Shown: positions 9,248-18,562, counted from the stretch's first letter. The stretch is 64,000 nucleotides of DNA from SG8-30 sp963710135 (GCA_963710135.1 CAVPYY010000001.1:1-64000); one strand, 5' to 3'. A program made the numbers and translations. Notes: generated by a model not told the origin, from the sequence alone.

Positions 9248-10717
9248 TCAGATCAGCACGACGTCGTACTGGTCCTGTGTGTAGAGCGCCTCGGTCTGCA
9301 GCCGGATGGGCTTGCCGGTGGCGAGTTCCAGCTCTCCCAGCGCGGCCGACTCCTCGTCCAGCAGCAACTCGATCACGTCCTGGTGCGCCAGCACGACGAG
9401 TTCCTGGAACTCGAACTGGCGCGCCTGCCGCAGCACCTCGCGAAAGACTTCGTAAACAACCGTCTCCGGAGTCTTCAGGAAGCCGCGGCCCTCGCAGGTA
9501 GGACAGGCCCGGCACATCAGATGTTCCAGGCTTTCCCGCGTCCGCTTGCGGGTCATTTCGACCAGGCCGAGCGAGGAAACCGCCGATACGTGGGTCTTGG
9601 CGTGGTCACCTGCCAGCGCCTTCTCCAGCGCCTGCAGGACCTGGCGCCGGTGCTCCTCGTCCTCCATGTCGATGAAGTCGACGATGATGATGCCGCCCAG
9701 GTTGCGCAGCCTGAGCTGCCTGGCGATGGCGACGGCAGCCTCGAGGTTGGTGCGGAAGATGGTGTCTTCGAGATTGCGGTGTCCGACGAACGCCCCGGTA
9801 TTGACGTCGATGGTGGTCATCGCCTCGGTCTGGTCGATCATCAGGTAGCCGCCGGACTTCAGCGGCACCTTCCGGTCCAGCGCGCGCGCGATCTCGTCCT
9901 CGATGCCGTACAGGTCGAAGATCGGGCGCGTGCCGGCGTAGGTCTCGATGCGTCCCGCCGACTCGGGCATGAATGTCCGCGCGAACTCCACCATGCGCGC
10001 GTGCGCCTGTGGCGAATCGACCAGCACGCGCTCGACGTCCTGGCCGAGCTGATCGCGCAGCATGCGCACCTCGAGCGGCAGATCCTCGTGCACCAGCTCG
10101 CCGGGCCGAGCGGCGGCGCCGCGATCGCGCACCAGGTCCCACAGGCGCTGCAGGAAGAGCATGTCCGCCCGCAGCGCCTCGATGCCGCAGTCCTCGGCGG
10201 CGGTTCGCACGATCCAGCCGCCGGGATCGCCCTCGACCAGGAATGCCTGCACCGCCTCGCGCAGCCGCTGCCGTTCGGGCTCGTTCTCGATGCGACCCGA
10301 AACGCCCACCCCTCGTCCCTTCGGCATGTAGACCAGATACCGCGACGGGATGGACACATAGGTCGTCAGTCGGGCGCCCTTGGTGCCGAGCGGGTCCTTC
10401 AGCACCTGCACCAGGATCTCGTCGCCCTCGGCTACCAGTTCACGCACATTGTCGGCGCGGGGCGGTTCCAGTCCGGGCTCGACCTCCGCAGGCGTGGCGA
10501 TGTCGGAGGCATGCAGGAATGCGGTCCGTGACAGTCCGATGTCGATGAACGCGGCCTGCATACCCGGCAACACGCGCGACACCCGGCCCTTGTAGATGTT
10601 GCTGATCAGCCCGCGCCGGTTGGCGCGTTCGAGGAAGACCTCCTGCAGCACGCCGTTATCGACCAGCGCGGCGCGGCTTTCCCGCGGCGTGACATTGACG
10701 ATGAGTTCCGTGGTCAC
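9248..10717 (-). CDS. rng: Ribonuclease G
   Basis: Endoribonuclease that matures the 5' end of 16S rRNA and decays some mRNAs. The 489-residue product matches RNase G length and lacks the long C-terminal scaffold of RNase E. It has an N-terminal S1-like domain (IYKGRVSRVLPGMQAAFIDIG), the catalytic DNase-I-like core with metal-binding aspartates in TTIDVNTGAF and IIIVDFIDMEDEEHR, and a Zn-link near CPTCEGRG. The GTG start overlaps the maf stop (GTGA), so translation is probably coupled to maf. maf-rng-yhdP is a standard gammaproteobacterial order. Confidence 0.96.
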   Translation of the reverse strand: MTTELIVNVTPRESRAALVDNGVLQEVFLERANRRGLISNIYKGRVSRVLPGMQAAFIDIGLSRTAFLHASDIATPAEVEPGLEPPRADNVRELVAEGDEILVQVLKDPLGTKGARLTTYVSIPSRYLVYMPKGRGVGVSGRIENEPERQRLREAVQAFLVEGDPGGWIVRTAAEDCGIEALRADMLFLQRLWDLVRDRGAAARPGELVHEDLPLEVRMLRDQLGQDVERVLVDSPQAHARMVEFARTFMPESAGRIETYAGTRPIFDLYGIEDEIARALDRKVPLKSGGYLMIDQTEAMTTIDVNTGAFVGHRNLEDTIFRTNLEAAVAIARQLRLRNLGGIIIVDFIDMEDEEHRRQVLQALEKALAGDHAKTHVSAVSSLGLVEMTRKRTRESLEHLMCRACPTCEGRGFLKTPETVVYEVFREVLRQARQFEFQELVVLAHQDVIELLLDEESAALGELELATGKPIRLQTEALYTQDQYDVVLI

Positions 10718-11310
10718 GCCTGCGCCCTGTGCCATAGACCGACACCCGCTGCCTCGAGCAGCCGGGCGGTCTCGAACAGCGGCAGGCCCATCACGCCCGA
10801 GAAACTGCCCTCGAGCCGCTCGACGAATATCGCGGCATACCCCTGTACCGCGTAACCGCCCGCCTTGTCGGCCGGCTCGCCGGTCCGCCAGTAACGCCGC
10901 CGCTCGTCCTCGTCGATGGCGCGGAAGCGCACGCGACTGACGCTCGCGGCCGAGCGGAGGTCGCGCTGCCGGCAAACCGCCACGGCCGTCACCACCTCAT
11001 GGGTTCGCCCCGACAGGGCCCCGAGAATGCGCACGCAGTCGGTCTCGTCGGCGGGTTTGCCGAAGATCTGCTCGCCGATCGCGACCACCGTGTCCGCCGC
11101 CAGCACCACGCGGCCGCCGGCTTCCTGCCGGGCTGCCGTGGCCAGCGCCTTCTCCCGGGCGAGCCGGGTGGCATGCGCGACCGGACTCTCGCCGGGCAGC
11201 TGCTGCTCGTCGATGCCCGACGCGACGATATCGTGAGCCACGCCGATCTGGGTCAGCAGCTCACTGCGCCGGGGCGATCCCGACGCGAGCACGATCTTTT
11301 CGTAAGGCAT
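10714..11310 (-). CDS. maf: Maf-family nucleoside triphosphate pyrophosphatase
   Basis: 198 residues. House-cleaning enzyme that hydrolyses non-canonical or excess nucleotides (dTTP/UTP for the YhdE-type branch). Family motifs: SGSPRRSELL at the N terminus for phosphate binding, the EKA motif in AREKALA, and the catalytic ADTVV stretch followed by GKP. The product ends in a 4-bp overlap with rng. A 128-bp spacer separates it from rlmH, so transcription of maf-rng-yhdP-nit-tldD may restart here. No convincing promoter could be picked in that spacer, although its maf-proximal end is locally AT-rich. Confidence 0.94.
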   Translation of the reverse strand: MPYEKIVLASGSPRRSELLTQIGVAHDIVASGIDEQQLPGESPVAHATRLAREKALATAARQEAGGRVVLAADTVVAIGEQIFGKPADETDCVRILGALSGRTHEVVTAVAVCRQRDLRSAASVSRVRFRAIDEDERRRYWRTGEPADKAGGYAVQGYAAIFVERLEGSFSGVMGLPLFETARLLEAAGVGLWHRAQA

Positions 11311-11438
11311 TGAAAAAATTAGCTTTGTCGGACTGCGCCGAGTGAGGCGCCGGTCGCGAAGGATAGCCGTTTGGTGGCGCGCGCGAAACCGGCAGCGGTG
11401 GTGCCCGCCGCAGCGGCCAACGCGCTGCCGCCCGCCCC

Positions 11439-11909
11439 TCAGGCCCGGTGGTACGGGTGTCCCTTGAGCAGGCTGAACGCGCGATACAACTGCTCCGCCA
11501 GCAGGACCCGCACCAGGCCGTGCGGGAAGGTCAGCGGCGACAGCGACCAGCGGAACTCCGCGCGCTCGAGACAGGCGGGATCGAGTCCATCCGGCCCACC
11601 GACCAGCAGGGCCAGGTCGCGGCCGTCGCGCATGCGGGCGGCGAGCCAGGCGGAGACGGCCGGCGTGTCCATGGCGGCGCCGGTGACGTCCAGCGCGGTG
11701 ACGAAGGTCCGGGAATCGATCGCGGCGAGCATGCGGCGACCTTCCTCAGCCCGCATTCGCGCGGCGTCCGCGTTACGACCGCGGCGGGTCACCGGAATCT
11801 CGACCAGTTCCAGGCGGATGTCCGGACCGATGCGCGTCGCATAGTCGGCGTAACCGGCGGTGACCCAGTCCGGCATGCGGGTCCCGGCGGCGACGAGCCT
11901 CAGACGCAT
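11439..11909 (-). CDS. rlmH: 23S rRNA (pseudouridine1915-N3)-methyltransferase RlmH
   Basis: 156-residue SPOUT methyltransferase that methylates pseudouridine 1915 in helix 69 of 23S rRNA on assembled 70S ribosomes. The SAM-binding trefoil-knot sequence LALLVGGPDGLD is present, as is the C-terminal LAEQLYRAFSLLKGHPYHR signature. It follows rsfS by 16 bp, matching the widely conserved holA-nadD-rsfS-rlmH order. Confidence 0.97.
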   Translation of the reverse strand: MRLRLVAAGTRMPDWVTAGYADYATRIGPDIRLELVEIPVTRRGRNADAARMRAEEGRRMLAAIDSRTFVTALDVTGAAMDTPAVSAWLAARMRDGRDLALLVGGPDGLDPACLERAEFRWSLSPLTFPHGLVRVLLAEQLYRAFSLLKGHPYHRA

Positions 11910-11925
11910 GGCCGCCGCCGCGGCG

Positions 11926-12390
11926 TCAGACGAGCGCCGCCTCGCGCCGGGCGGGCCGCACGTCCCAAAGCTTCTCGAGACCGTAGAACTCGCGGATCCG
12001 CGGCAGCATCACGTGGACCAGCACGTCCTGCAGGTCCACCAGCACCCACTCGCCGTCGCGCTCGCCCTCGACGCCATAGGGCTGGATACCCGCGTCCTTG
12101 CACATCTGGATGACCCGGCCGGCGATCGATTTCACGTGCCGGTCGGACGTGCCGGTGGCGATGATCATCGTGTCGGCCACATCGGTGAGCTTGCGCACGT
12201 CGATGATCCTGACGTTGACGGCCTTCATGTCCTCCAGCGCCGCGACGGCGACGTCAGCGGGGACGGCTTTGCTGGGCGCTTTCTTGCGGGGAGAACTGCC
12301 GGCGGTCCGGCGCACGGCGGTCTTGGTGGCGGTCTTCTTGGCGGTCTTGCGGGGGGTCTTTCGCTTTGCTGGGCGTTGCGTGTCGCTCAT
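11926..12390 (-). CDS. rsfS: Ribosomal silencing factor RsfS with a basic N-terminal extension
   Basis: RsfS binds uL14 and blocks joining of the ribosomal subunits in stationary phase or starvation. The conserved domain occupies roughly residues 44-150 (DVRKLTDVADTMIIATGTS, DGEWVLVDLQDVLVHVM, FYGLEKLW). The first ~43 residues are an unusual Lys/Arg/Ala/Thr tract (KRKTPRKTAKKTATKTAVRR) absent from short homologues such as the 105-residue E. coli protein. The extension is low complexity, like histone-H1-type tails, and may contact RNA; that is inference. The gene overlaps nadD by 4 bp. A later start would shorten the extension, but no internal Met precedes the domain until MKAV. Confidence 0.93.
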   Translation of the reverse strand: MSDTQRPAKRKTPRKTAKKTATKTAVRRTAGSSPRKKAPSKAVPADVAVAALEDMKAVNVRIIDVRKLTDVADTMIIATGTSDRHVKSIAGRVIQMCKDAGIQPYGVEGERDGEWVLVDLQDVLVHVMLPRIREFYGLEKLWDVRPARREAALV

Positions 12391-13043
12391 CCCTCGTGTG
12401 TACCTCTGCGGGCGTAAGCGCCCGTATCGAGGATGATCCTACGCACCGCGTCCGGCATCAAGTAGCGCGGGTCGCGACCGGCCTCCAGCCCCGCCCGCAG
12501 GTCCGTCGAGGAGATGTCGAGCTGCGTGCCGGGGTGAAGCAGCAGGCACCCGGCCGGCGTCGTGGCGATGCGCGCCGGGTCGCGCGTTCCGCGCCGTTCC
12601 AGCAGCGCGGACAGCACTCCATCGGCCGGATTGCCGGCCCCGGGCCGATGGGCGACGGCCACATGCGCGAGATCGAACAGAGCGGTCCAGCGATGCCATC
12701 CGGGCAGGCCCAGAAAGGCGTCCATGCCCATGAGCAGGACCAGTGGCCGCTCGCCCTGCTCCCGCCGCAGTTCCTCCAGCGTCAGCACGGTATAGGAAGG
12801 GCCCGGGCGCGACAGCTCGCGGGCATCGGCCGCGAAGCGCGGCTCGTCGGCGATGGCGGCCTCGACCATCGCGAGTCGCAGCGCCGCCGGCACCTGCGGC
12901 GCATCGCGATGCGGCGGGTCCCCCGCCGGAATGAACAGCACCCTCTCCAGGCCGAGCAGCCCTGCCAGCTCGTGGGCGGCGCGCAGATGCCCGTAGTGGA
13001 TGGGGTCGAATGTCCCGCCGAAAATGCCGAGGGGCCGCGACAT
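12387..13043 (-). CDS. nadD: Nicotinate-nucleotide adenylyltransferase
   Basis: 218 residues. Transfers AMP from ATP to nicotinic acid mononucleotide in NAD synthesis. Nucleotidyltransferase motifs are clear: GGTFDPIHYGHLR near the N terminus ((H/T)xGH) and the ISSTDLR motif near the C terminus. The stop overlaps rsfS by 4 bp and the gene begins 1 bp after holA, as expected for this conserved cluster. Confidence 0.97.
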   Translation of the reverse strand: MSRPLGIFGGTFDPIHYGHLRAAHELAGLLGLERVLFIPAGDPPHRDAPQVPAALRLAMVEAAIADEPRFAADARELSRPGPSYTVLTLEELRREQGERPLVLLMGMDAFLGLPGWHRWTALFDLAHVAVAHRPGAGNPADGVLSALLERRGTRDPARIATTPAGCLLLHPGTQLDISSTDLRAGLEAGRDPRYLMPDAVRRIILDTGAYARRGTHEG

Positions 13044-13044
13044 C

Positions 13045-14052
13045 TCAGGCGCTGCGCCCGAGGTCGAGGGACACTCCGGCCATGCGCGACATCAACAGGG
13101 CGAAGCCGTCCCAGGGATCGCCCGGACCGAGCCCCTTGATCGAACGGTCGATTCGCGCCGCCTCGGCGAACAGCGGCCCGAACGGCCGGCCCTGCAGCCG
13201 CTCCACGGCGCTACGCAGCAGCTGGCCGCGGCGCTCGGCCATGCGGCCGAAGCCCGGCGGCGGGCGTCCGCTGCGCACATCGGCGAGGCCGCGCAGCTCG
13301 CGGCACAGCGACCAGAGCACGAGCGTGGGCTCGGTGCCCTCCGCCCGCAGCCCTTCCAGGATCCGCAGCCCGCGCGGCAGGTCGCCGGCCAGCGCGGCCT
13401 GGCCCAGCTGGAAGACGTCGTAGCGGGCGCTGTTGGCGACGGCCGTAGCGACACCCTCCTCGTCGATGGCGCCCGCACCATGGGTCAGGGCCAGTTTCTC
13501 GATCTCCTGGTGCGCTGCCAGCAAGTTGCCCTCGACGCGCTCGGCCAGCAGGCGCGAGCCATCGCGGTCGATGTCGATGCCGCGATCGCGGGCCCGGGCG
13601 CTGATCCAGCGCGGCAGTGCGTCGATCTCCACCGGCCAGATCTGCACGACGGTGCCGTGACGCTCGAAGGCCTTGCACCACGCGCTCGCCAGGCCCTCCC
13701 GCTCGAGCCGGCCCGTGATGACCAGCAACATGGTGTCGGGCCCCGGATCGGCGGCGAGCTCCGCCAGCACCTTGCCACCCTGCACGCCCGGACGCGGCGC
13801 GGGCATGCGCACTTCGATCACGCGTTTCTCTGCAAACAGCGACAGCGCCCGGCCGGCGCCGGCGAGGGTCGACCAGTCGAAGCCGCGCTCGACGAAATAG
13901 GTCTCGCGTTCCGTGAAGCCCGCCCGGCGCGCCCGCGCGCGGATCGCATCCGCTGCCTCGCCCACCAGCAGCGGCTCGTCGCCCGTCACCAGCCACGCCT
14001 GTGCCGAGGCCGAGTCGGGCTGTCGGGCCAGTTGATCGCCGCTGATTCGCAT
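13045..14052 (-). CDS. holA: DNA polymerase III subunit delta
   Basis: 335 residues, close to E. coli HolA (343). Opens the beta clamp within the clamp-loader complex. Visible features: the N-terminal region with WLVTGDEPLLVGEAADAIR, the AAA+-like fold with FVERGFDWSTL and LALTHG, and a C-terminal helical collar domain (FQLGQAALAGDLPRGLRILEGL). The ATG at 14052 gives the typical N terminus; the frame is open further upstream but runs into the ggt promoter region. In many relatives lptE lies immediately upstream; here lptE is about 10 kb away, beyond an accessory block on both strands. Confidence 0.94.
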   Translation of the reverse strand: MRISGDQLARQPDSASAQAWLVTGDEPLLVGEAADAIRARARRAGFTERETYFVERGFDWSTLAGAGRALSLFAEKRVIEVRMPAPRPGVQGGKVLAELAADPGPDTMLLVITGRLEREGLASAWCKAFERHGTVVQIWPVEIDALPRWISARARDRGIDIDRDGSRLLAERVEGNLLAAHQEIEKLALTHGAGAIDEEGVATAVANSARYDVFQLGQAALAGDLPRGLRILEGLRAEGTEPTLVLWSLCRELRGLADVRSGRPPPGFGRMAERRGQLLRSAVERLQGRPFGPLFAEAARIDRSIKGLGPGDPWDGFALLMSRMAGVSLDLGRSA

Positions 14053-14183
14053 CGGTGCCGCTCTCGGGAAGTTGCAGGGATTATCGGACCGGCAACGGCG
14101 GAGCGCCACCGGCTGCCCGAAGGCCCGTCGAGACCGGCGCGGCCAGGGTCCTGTAGGATTCGGGCACTGTCGAGGAGAACGCC

Positions 14184-16056
14184 ATGAGCAGACCATCCAA
14201 GACCGGCCCCGGCGCGGTGCCGACGCTGTTGTTGACCGCGGTCGCGGGCATCGCCGGCATGGCGCCAGGCGCCGCCGACGCCCAGCGGACCTTCAAGCCG
14301 CCACTGCATGGCCAGCACTGGATGGCGATCACCGGCAAGCCGCTCGGCGCCACCGCCGGCGCAATGATCTTCCAGCAGGGCGGCAACGCGGTGGACGCGG
14401 CCTGCGCCATGATCGCCGCGACCGCCACGATGTGGGACGTGCTGTCCTGGGGCGGCGAGACCCAGGCGCTGATCTACAACCCCCACACCGGCAAGGTCAT
14501 CGGCATCAACGCGCTCGGCGTCGCGCCGAGCGGCGCGACGCCGGAGTTCTATCAGGGCAAAGGGCTGCGCTATCCACCGCAGTACGGGCCGCTGGCGGCG
14601 GTCACGCCCGGCACGCCCGGCGGCATCATGGTGATGCTGGCCGAGTACGGGAAACTCAGCCTCGCCGAGGTGCTGGCGCCCGCGATCACGCTGGCGGACG
14701 GCTATCCGATCGAGCAGGAGACCGTGTCCTCGATCGAGCGCAACAAGGCGGAGCTGAAGAAGTGGCCGGATTCCACCCGCGTCATGCTGCCGCACCTGGG
14801 CGACGCCCACGAGGCGCCGCGCGCGGGCGAGATCTTTCGCCAGCCGGAGCTCGCCGCGACGCTGCGCAAGCTGGTCGACGCCGAGCGGCAGGCGCTCGCG
14901 GCCGGCAAGGATCGCAAGAGCGCGATCCTGGCCGCACTCGATCGCTTCTACCGCGGCGACATCGCCGCCGAGATCGTCCGCGCCCACCGCGCGGCGGGCG
15001 GCCTGTTCACCGCGGAAGACCTCGCCAACTGGACGGTGCAGATCGAAGAGCCGGTGCACACGCAATACAAGGGCATCGACGTCTACAAGCTGACCGTCTG
15101 GACCCAGGGCCCGGTGATGCTGCAGGCGCTCAACATCCTCGAGAATTTCGACCTCAAGGCGATGGGCTACAACAGCGCGCGCTACATCCACACGCTCTAC
15201 CAGGCGATGAACCTCGCCTTCGCAGATCGCGACTTCTACTACGGCGACACCTATTTCCCCCCGGTGGAGCCGGTCAAGGGACTGCTGTCGAAAGAGTATG
15301 CCCGCGAGCGGTCCAGGCTGATCGGCTTCGAGCGCAACGACGCAGACGCCGCACCCGGCGACCCGTACCCTTTCCAGGGCGAGACCAACCCGTTCGAACG
15401 TGAGCGGGCGGCCTGGGCCTCGACCGCCAGGCTGAGCGGCAACCGGCGCCCGCGCACCGGCCTTCCAGCCGGTGACGGGCACTACCAGCGTGGTGGCGGC
15501 GGATCGCGAGGGCTGGGTCGTATCGGTCACGCCGAGCGGTGGCTGGATCCCGGCCTTCATCGCCGGCAACACCGGCATCGGGCTGTCGCAGCGCATGCAG
15601 AGCTTCGTCACCGACCCGGCGGAGAGTCCCTTCAACGTGGTGGCGCCCGGCAAGCGCCCACGCGTCACGCTCACCCCGACGCTCGCGATGAAGGACGGCA
15701 AGCCGTGGCTGGCGTTCGCCGTCCAGGGCGGCGACGGTCAGGACCAGAACCTGCTGCAGATGTTCCTCAACATGGTCGAATTCGGCATGACCGTGCAGCA
15801 GGCCGCCGAAGCGGCCAACATCTACAGCTATCAGTTGCGGGATTCCTTCGACCAGCACGAGACCCAGCCCGGCCGGCTGGACGTCAACGAAGCCACGCCG
15901 CCGTGGGTCCAGGAGGAACTACGCGGCATGGGCTACAAGGTCGGCACGCGCTCGCGGACGTCCGGCCCGCTGAACGCCATCTGGTTCGACCCCGAGCACG
16001 GCACCCTGTGGGGCGGCTCGAGCCACCACGGCGAGGACTACGGTATCGGCTGGTAG
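14184..16056 (+). CDS. ggt: Gamma-glutamyltransferase family protein, secreted, one frameshift
   Basis: N-terminal-nucleophile hydrolase that would be exported (hydrophobic leader ending near PGAADAQ) and cut into large and small subunits. The large-subunit start GATAGAMIFQQGGNAVDAA and EFYQGKG are family-like. The putative nucleophile region reads VTGTTSVVAADREG, a variant of the usual TTHxSVVD. Length modulo 3 shows one extra base; the change of frame lies between about 15433 and 15460, just before the nucleophile, because the downstream frame has a stop at 15433. With the frame repaired the protein is about 623 residues. RBS GAGGAG precedes the ATG. It is divergent from holA. Role in glutathione or gamma-glutamyl peptide turnover is inferred. 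Confidence 0.85.
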
Positions 16057-16065
16057 GCCAGAGCC

Positions 16066-16095
16066 TTCTGCGGCCGCGGCGTCCGATGCTATGAT
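16066..16095 (+). promoter_or_regulatory. Candidate sigma70 promoter for the zinc-acquisition locus
   Basis: A TATGAT -10 element (16090-16095) is preceded by a weak -35-like TTCTGC (16066-16071) with an 18-bp spacer, 35 bp before the start of the DUF2946 gene. I saw no Zur-type palindrome beside it, but the consensus in this lineage is unknown. Confidence 0.35.
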
Positions 16096-16130
16096 TTCCG
16101 TTTGAACGGCACGCAGCAGGCTTCCGACGG

Positions 16131-16445
16131 ATGAAGGTCCCGACCCTCCGGCGCATCAGTTTGTCCCGCCGCCTCGTCTGGCTGGCGGGCGCCGTGCTGC
16201 TATGGGGCCAGCTCGGCGCGCTGGCGCATCATCACGATGAAGGCGGTGCGCCGCACAATCACCGTGCGACCGACTGCGCGTTGTGCGTCGCGCTGGCCGC
16301 CCCGGTGGCTGCGCCCCCCGCCGCCGTCGCCCTGCCACAGCGGCCAGCGGCCACCCGCATCCGGCTTGCATCCGCGCAACCGTTCGAGATCCCTGCCCAA
16401 CGCCGCCAGACGGCGCACGGACCGCGCGCCCCGCCGCTGCTCTAG
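16131..16445 (+). CDS. DUF2946-like small exported protein, His/Cys-containing
   Basis: 104 residues. A hydrophobic N-terminal helix (LVWLAGAVLLWGQLGALA) is followed by a histidine cluster HHHDEGGAPHNH and a DCALC motif, then a proline/alanine-rich tail ending near RAPPLL. This His-rich plus CxxC layout is typical of DUF2946 proteins, which often sit beside TonB-dependent metal receptors. The motifs suggest metal binding in the periplasm or on the inner membrane. It is the first gene of the apparent zinc-acquisition run and is separated from the receptor gene by 85 bp that contain two hairpins. Confidence 0.7.
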   Translation: MKVPTLRRISLSRRLVWLAGAVLLWGQLGALAHHHDEGGAPHNHRATDCALCVALAAPVAAPPAAVALPQRPAATRIRLASAQPFEIPAQRRQTAHGPRAPPLL

Positions 16446-16462
16446 TCCGACGGCAATAGCGG

Positions 16463-16507
16463 CCTGCGCCACGGCGCAGGACCGGCCCCGGGCGCGGCCT
16501 CGCGCCC
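16463..16507 (+). other. Two adjacent GC-rich hairpins between the DUF2946 gene and the receptor gene
   Basis: First inverted repeat: CCTGCGC (16463-16469) with GCGCAGG (16474-16480). Second: GGGCGCG (16490-16496) with CGCGCCC (16501-16507). Neither is followed by a T tract. They end 23 bp before the receptor ATG and could tune its translation or stabilise the 5' end; this is inference. Confidence 0.45.
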
Positions 16508-16530
16508 AGCATTACTGCAGGAACGAACTC

Positions 16531-18513
16531 ATGCACAGGTACACCCTTGTGGGCGGCGCCGTTATCGCCGCCCTGTACACCGCCGCCGCGGCGGCCCAAT
16601 CGGCGGCGCACAGCAACCTCGAGGAAATCGTGGTCACCGCGACGCCGCTGGCGGAAGACCGGCTCAGTACGGCGCAACCCACCAGCGTCCTGAGCGGCGA
16701 CGCACTCACGCTTCAGACCGCCCCCACCATCGGCGAGACCGTTGGCCAGCAGCTTGGCGTCCATTCCACCTTCTACGGTGCCGGCGCGTCCCGGCCTGTC
16801 ATCCGCGGGCTGGGCGGCGACCGCGTTCAGGTGCTCACCGACGGACTGGCCACCCTGGACGCCTCGGGCCTGTCCGAGGACCACGCGGTCGCCATCGACC
16901 CGGCGCTCGCCGACCAGATCGAGGTCATTCGCGGGCCGGCGACGCTGCTCTATGGCAGCGGCGCCGCGGGCGGCGTCGTCAATGTCGTCACCAATCGCAT
17001 CCATCAACAGGTCCCGGACAAGCCTGAAGGCGTGCTCGAGGTGCGTGGCGACACCGCACTGGAGGAGCGCGCGGCGGCAGGCCGTTTCGATGCCGGGTTC
17101 GGACAGTTCGCGCTGCACCTCGATGGGGTCTGGCGCGAGACCGGCGACTACTCCATTCCCGGTTTCGCCGAATCGCGGCGGCTGCGGCAGGAGGAACTGG
17201 CGGCAGGTGAAGAACCCGATACGACCCGCGGCACCCTGCCGAACTCCTGGACCGACACCCGCGCGGGCGGCATCGGCGTGACCTACGTCGGCGACGTCTG
17301 GCTGGCCGGGCTGGCTTACAGCCGCTACGACACTCAGTACGGCATTCCGGGAGAAGATGTATTCATCGACCTGGTCCAGGACCGCGTCGACCTGGCGCTC
17401 AGACGCTCGTTTGCGAACGGCAGCCTGTTGCGCCTGAGCGCGGCGGCCAACGACTACCAGCACGCCGAGATCGAGCCGGGCGGCGAAGTCGGCACATTGT
17501 ATGAGGTCGACGGGCGCGAACTGCGTGCCGCCTTCGACCACGACCTGGGCTGGGGTTTCGCCGGGACCGCTGGCGTGCAGTGGCAGCAGGTCACGCTGGC
17601 GGCAGTCGGCGAGGAAGCCTTCGTGCCGGATACGCGGACGCGTTCGTTCGGGGCCTTCATCTTCGAGCAGCGGGACTTCTCCGGCTGGTCGCTGGAACTC
17701 GGCGCCCGGGTCGACCGTCAGGAAGTCGATGGCGGAGAAGTCGCCGGCTACGACGGCACGGCGGTCAACCTGTCGCTCGGCCTGATCCGGCCGCTGTCGG
17801 ACAGCCTGGACCTGGTGGCGCAGTTCTCGCGCAGCGAGCGTCATCCCAGTTCCACGGAGCTGTACGCGGACGGCCCCCATGCGGCCACCGGCCAGTTCGA
17901 GATCGGTAATGCGGCGTTCGACACCGAGCGTGGCCTGCAGGTCGACGTCGGGCTGCGGGGATCAATTGGCGTCGTCTCCGGCGAGTTGCGCGCGTTCGTG
18001 TCACGCTATGATGGTTATATGTACCTGTCGCCGACCGGCGCGGTCGAGGATGAGCTGCCGGTGTTCCAGTACCTGCAGCAGGACGCCCGTTTCCACGGCG
18101 TGGAAGCCAGCGCGTCTCTGCCGCTGGGCACGAGCGGCTGGTCGGTCGGCCTGTCCGCGGACGCGGTCCGCGGCCGCCTCGACGCGGGCGGCGACCTGCC
18201 GCGCATCCCGCCGCTGCGCGTCGGCGGGCAGCTCATCTACGAGCGCGACGGCCTGCGCGGCGAAATCAGCGCGCGGCACAGCCTGAAGCAGGATCGCGTA
18301 GCAGCGGACGAGCTGCCGACGGACAGCTATACCCTGCTCGGTGTCGAACTGGGCTGGCGCCCGGGAGGCAGCCAGGGCTCCACGTTCCTGTTCCTGCGCG
18401 GCAGCAACCTGCTCGACGAGGATGCGCGGGTCCACAGTTCGCCGCTCAAGGACTCGGTGCCGCTCCCCGGGCGCTCGCTGGCGGCCGGCGTGCGATTCGA
18501 CTTCGGGCGCTGA
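16531..18513 (+). CDS. TonB-dependent outer-membrane receptor, ZnuD-like (putative zinc uptake)
   Basis: 660 residues: signal peptide to about AAAAQS, a TonB-box-like EEIVVTA, plug domain (SRPVIRGLGGDRVQVLTDG, IEVIRGPATLLYGSGAAGGVVNV), then the 22-strand barrel ending in a terminal aromatic/charged strand (GVRFDFGR). The plug resembles the ZnuD/HmuR branch of metal and haem receptors. It is followed by genes matching the Vibrio zinc system ZrgA and partners and preceded by a DUF2946 gene, which together favour zinc. There is no long His-rich barrel loop, so metal specificity rests on context. Start chosen at ATG 16531 because it begins the signal peptide. Confidence 0.88.
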   Translation: MHRYTLVGGAVIAALYTAAAAAQSAAHSNLEEIVVTATPLAEDRLSTAQPTSVLSGDALTLQTAPTIGETVGQQLGVHSTFYGAGASRPVIRGLGGDRVQVLTDGLATLDASGLSEDHAVAIDPALADQIEVIRGPATLLYGSGAAGGVVNVVTNRIHQQVPDKPEGVLEVRGDTALEERAAAGRFDAGFGQFALHLDGVWRETGDYSIPGFAESRRLRQEELAAGEEPDTTRGTLPNSWTDTRAGGIGVTYVGDVWLAGLAYSRYDTQYGIPGEDVFIDLVQDRVDLALRRSFANGSLLRLSAAANDYQHAEIEPGGEVGTLYEVDGRELRAAFDHDLGWGFAGTAGVQWQQVTLAAVGEEAFVPDTRTRSFGAFIFEQRDFSGWSLELGARVDRQEVDGGEVAGYDGTAVNLSLGLIRPLSDSLDLVAQFSRSERHPSSTELYADGPHAATGQFEIGNAAFDTERGLQVDVGLRGSIGVVSGELRAFVSRYDGYMYLSPTGAVEDELPVFQYLQQDARFHGVEASASLPLGTSGWSVGLSADAVRGRLDAGGDLPRIPPLRVGGQLIYERDGLRGEISARHSLKQDRVAADELPTDSYTLLGVELGWRPGGSQGSTFLFLRGSNLLDEDARVHSSPLKDSVPLPGRSLAAGVRFDFGR

Positions 18514-18526
18514 ACCCGGGACCCTG

Positions 18527-18562
18527 CCGGCGGTCCGATGCGTGACGCATCCGGACCGCCGG
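18527..18562 (+). terminator. Strong GC-rich hairpin between the receptor gene and the zrgA-like gene
   Basis: Arms 18527-18542 and 18546-18562 pair over 16 bp with one bulged C and a 3-base loop (TGA). There is no T run after it, so it is a weak intrinsic terminator at best. It may act as an attenuator or as a mRNA-stabilising structure that gives the receptor a different dose from the ABC genes. Confidence 0.5.

Noticed and set aside
9168..9515. N-terminal extension of yhdP
   Set aside because: The extended frame overlaps rng and has no signal or domain; the anchor helix begins after the GTG at 9167.
16057..16130. Zur-box-like palindrome before the zinc locus
   Set aside because: Nothing resembling the usual AT-rich Zur dyad; only a promoter-like TATGAT was seen.
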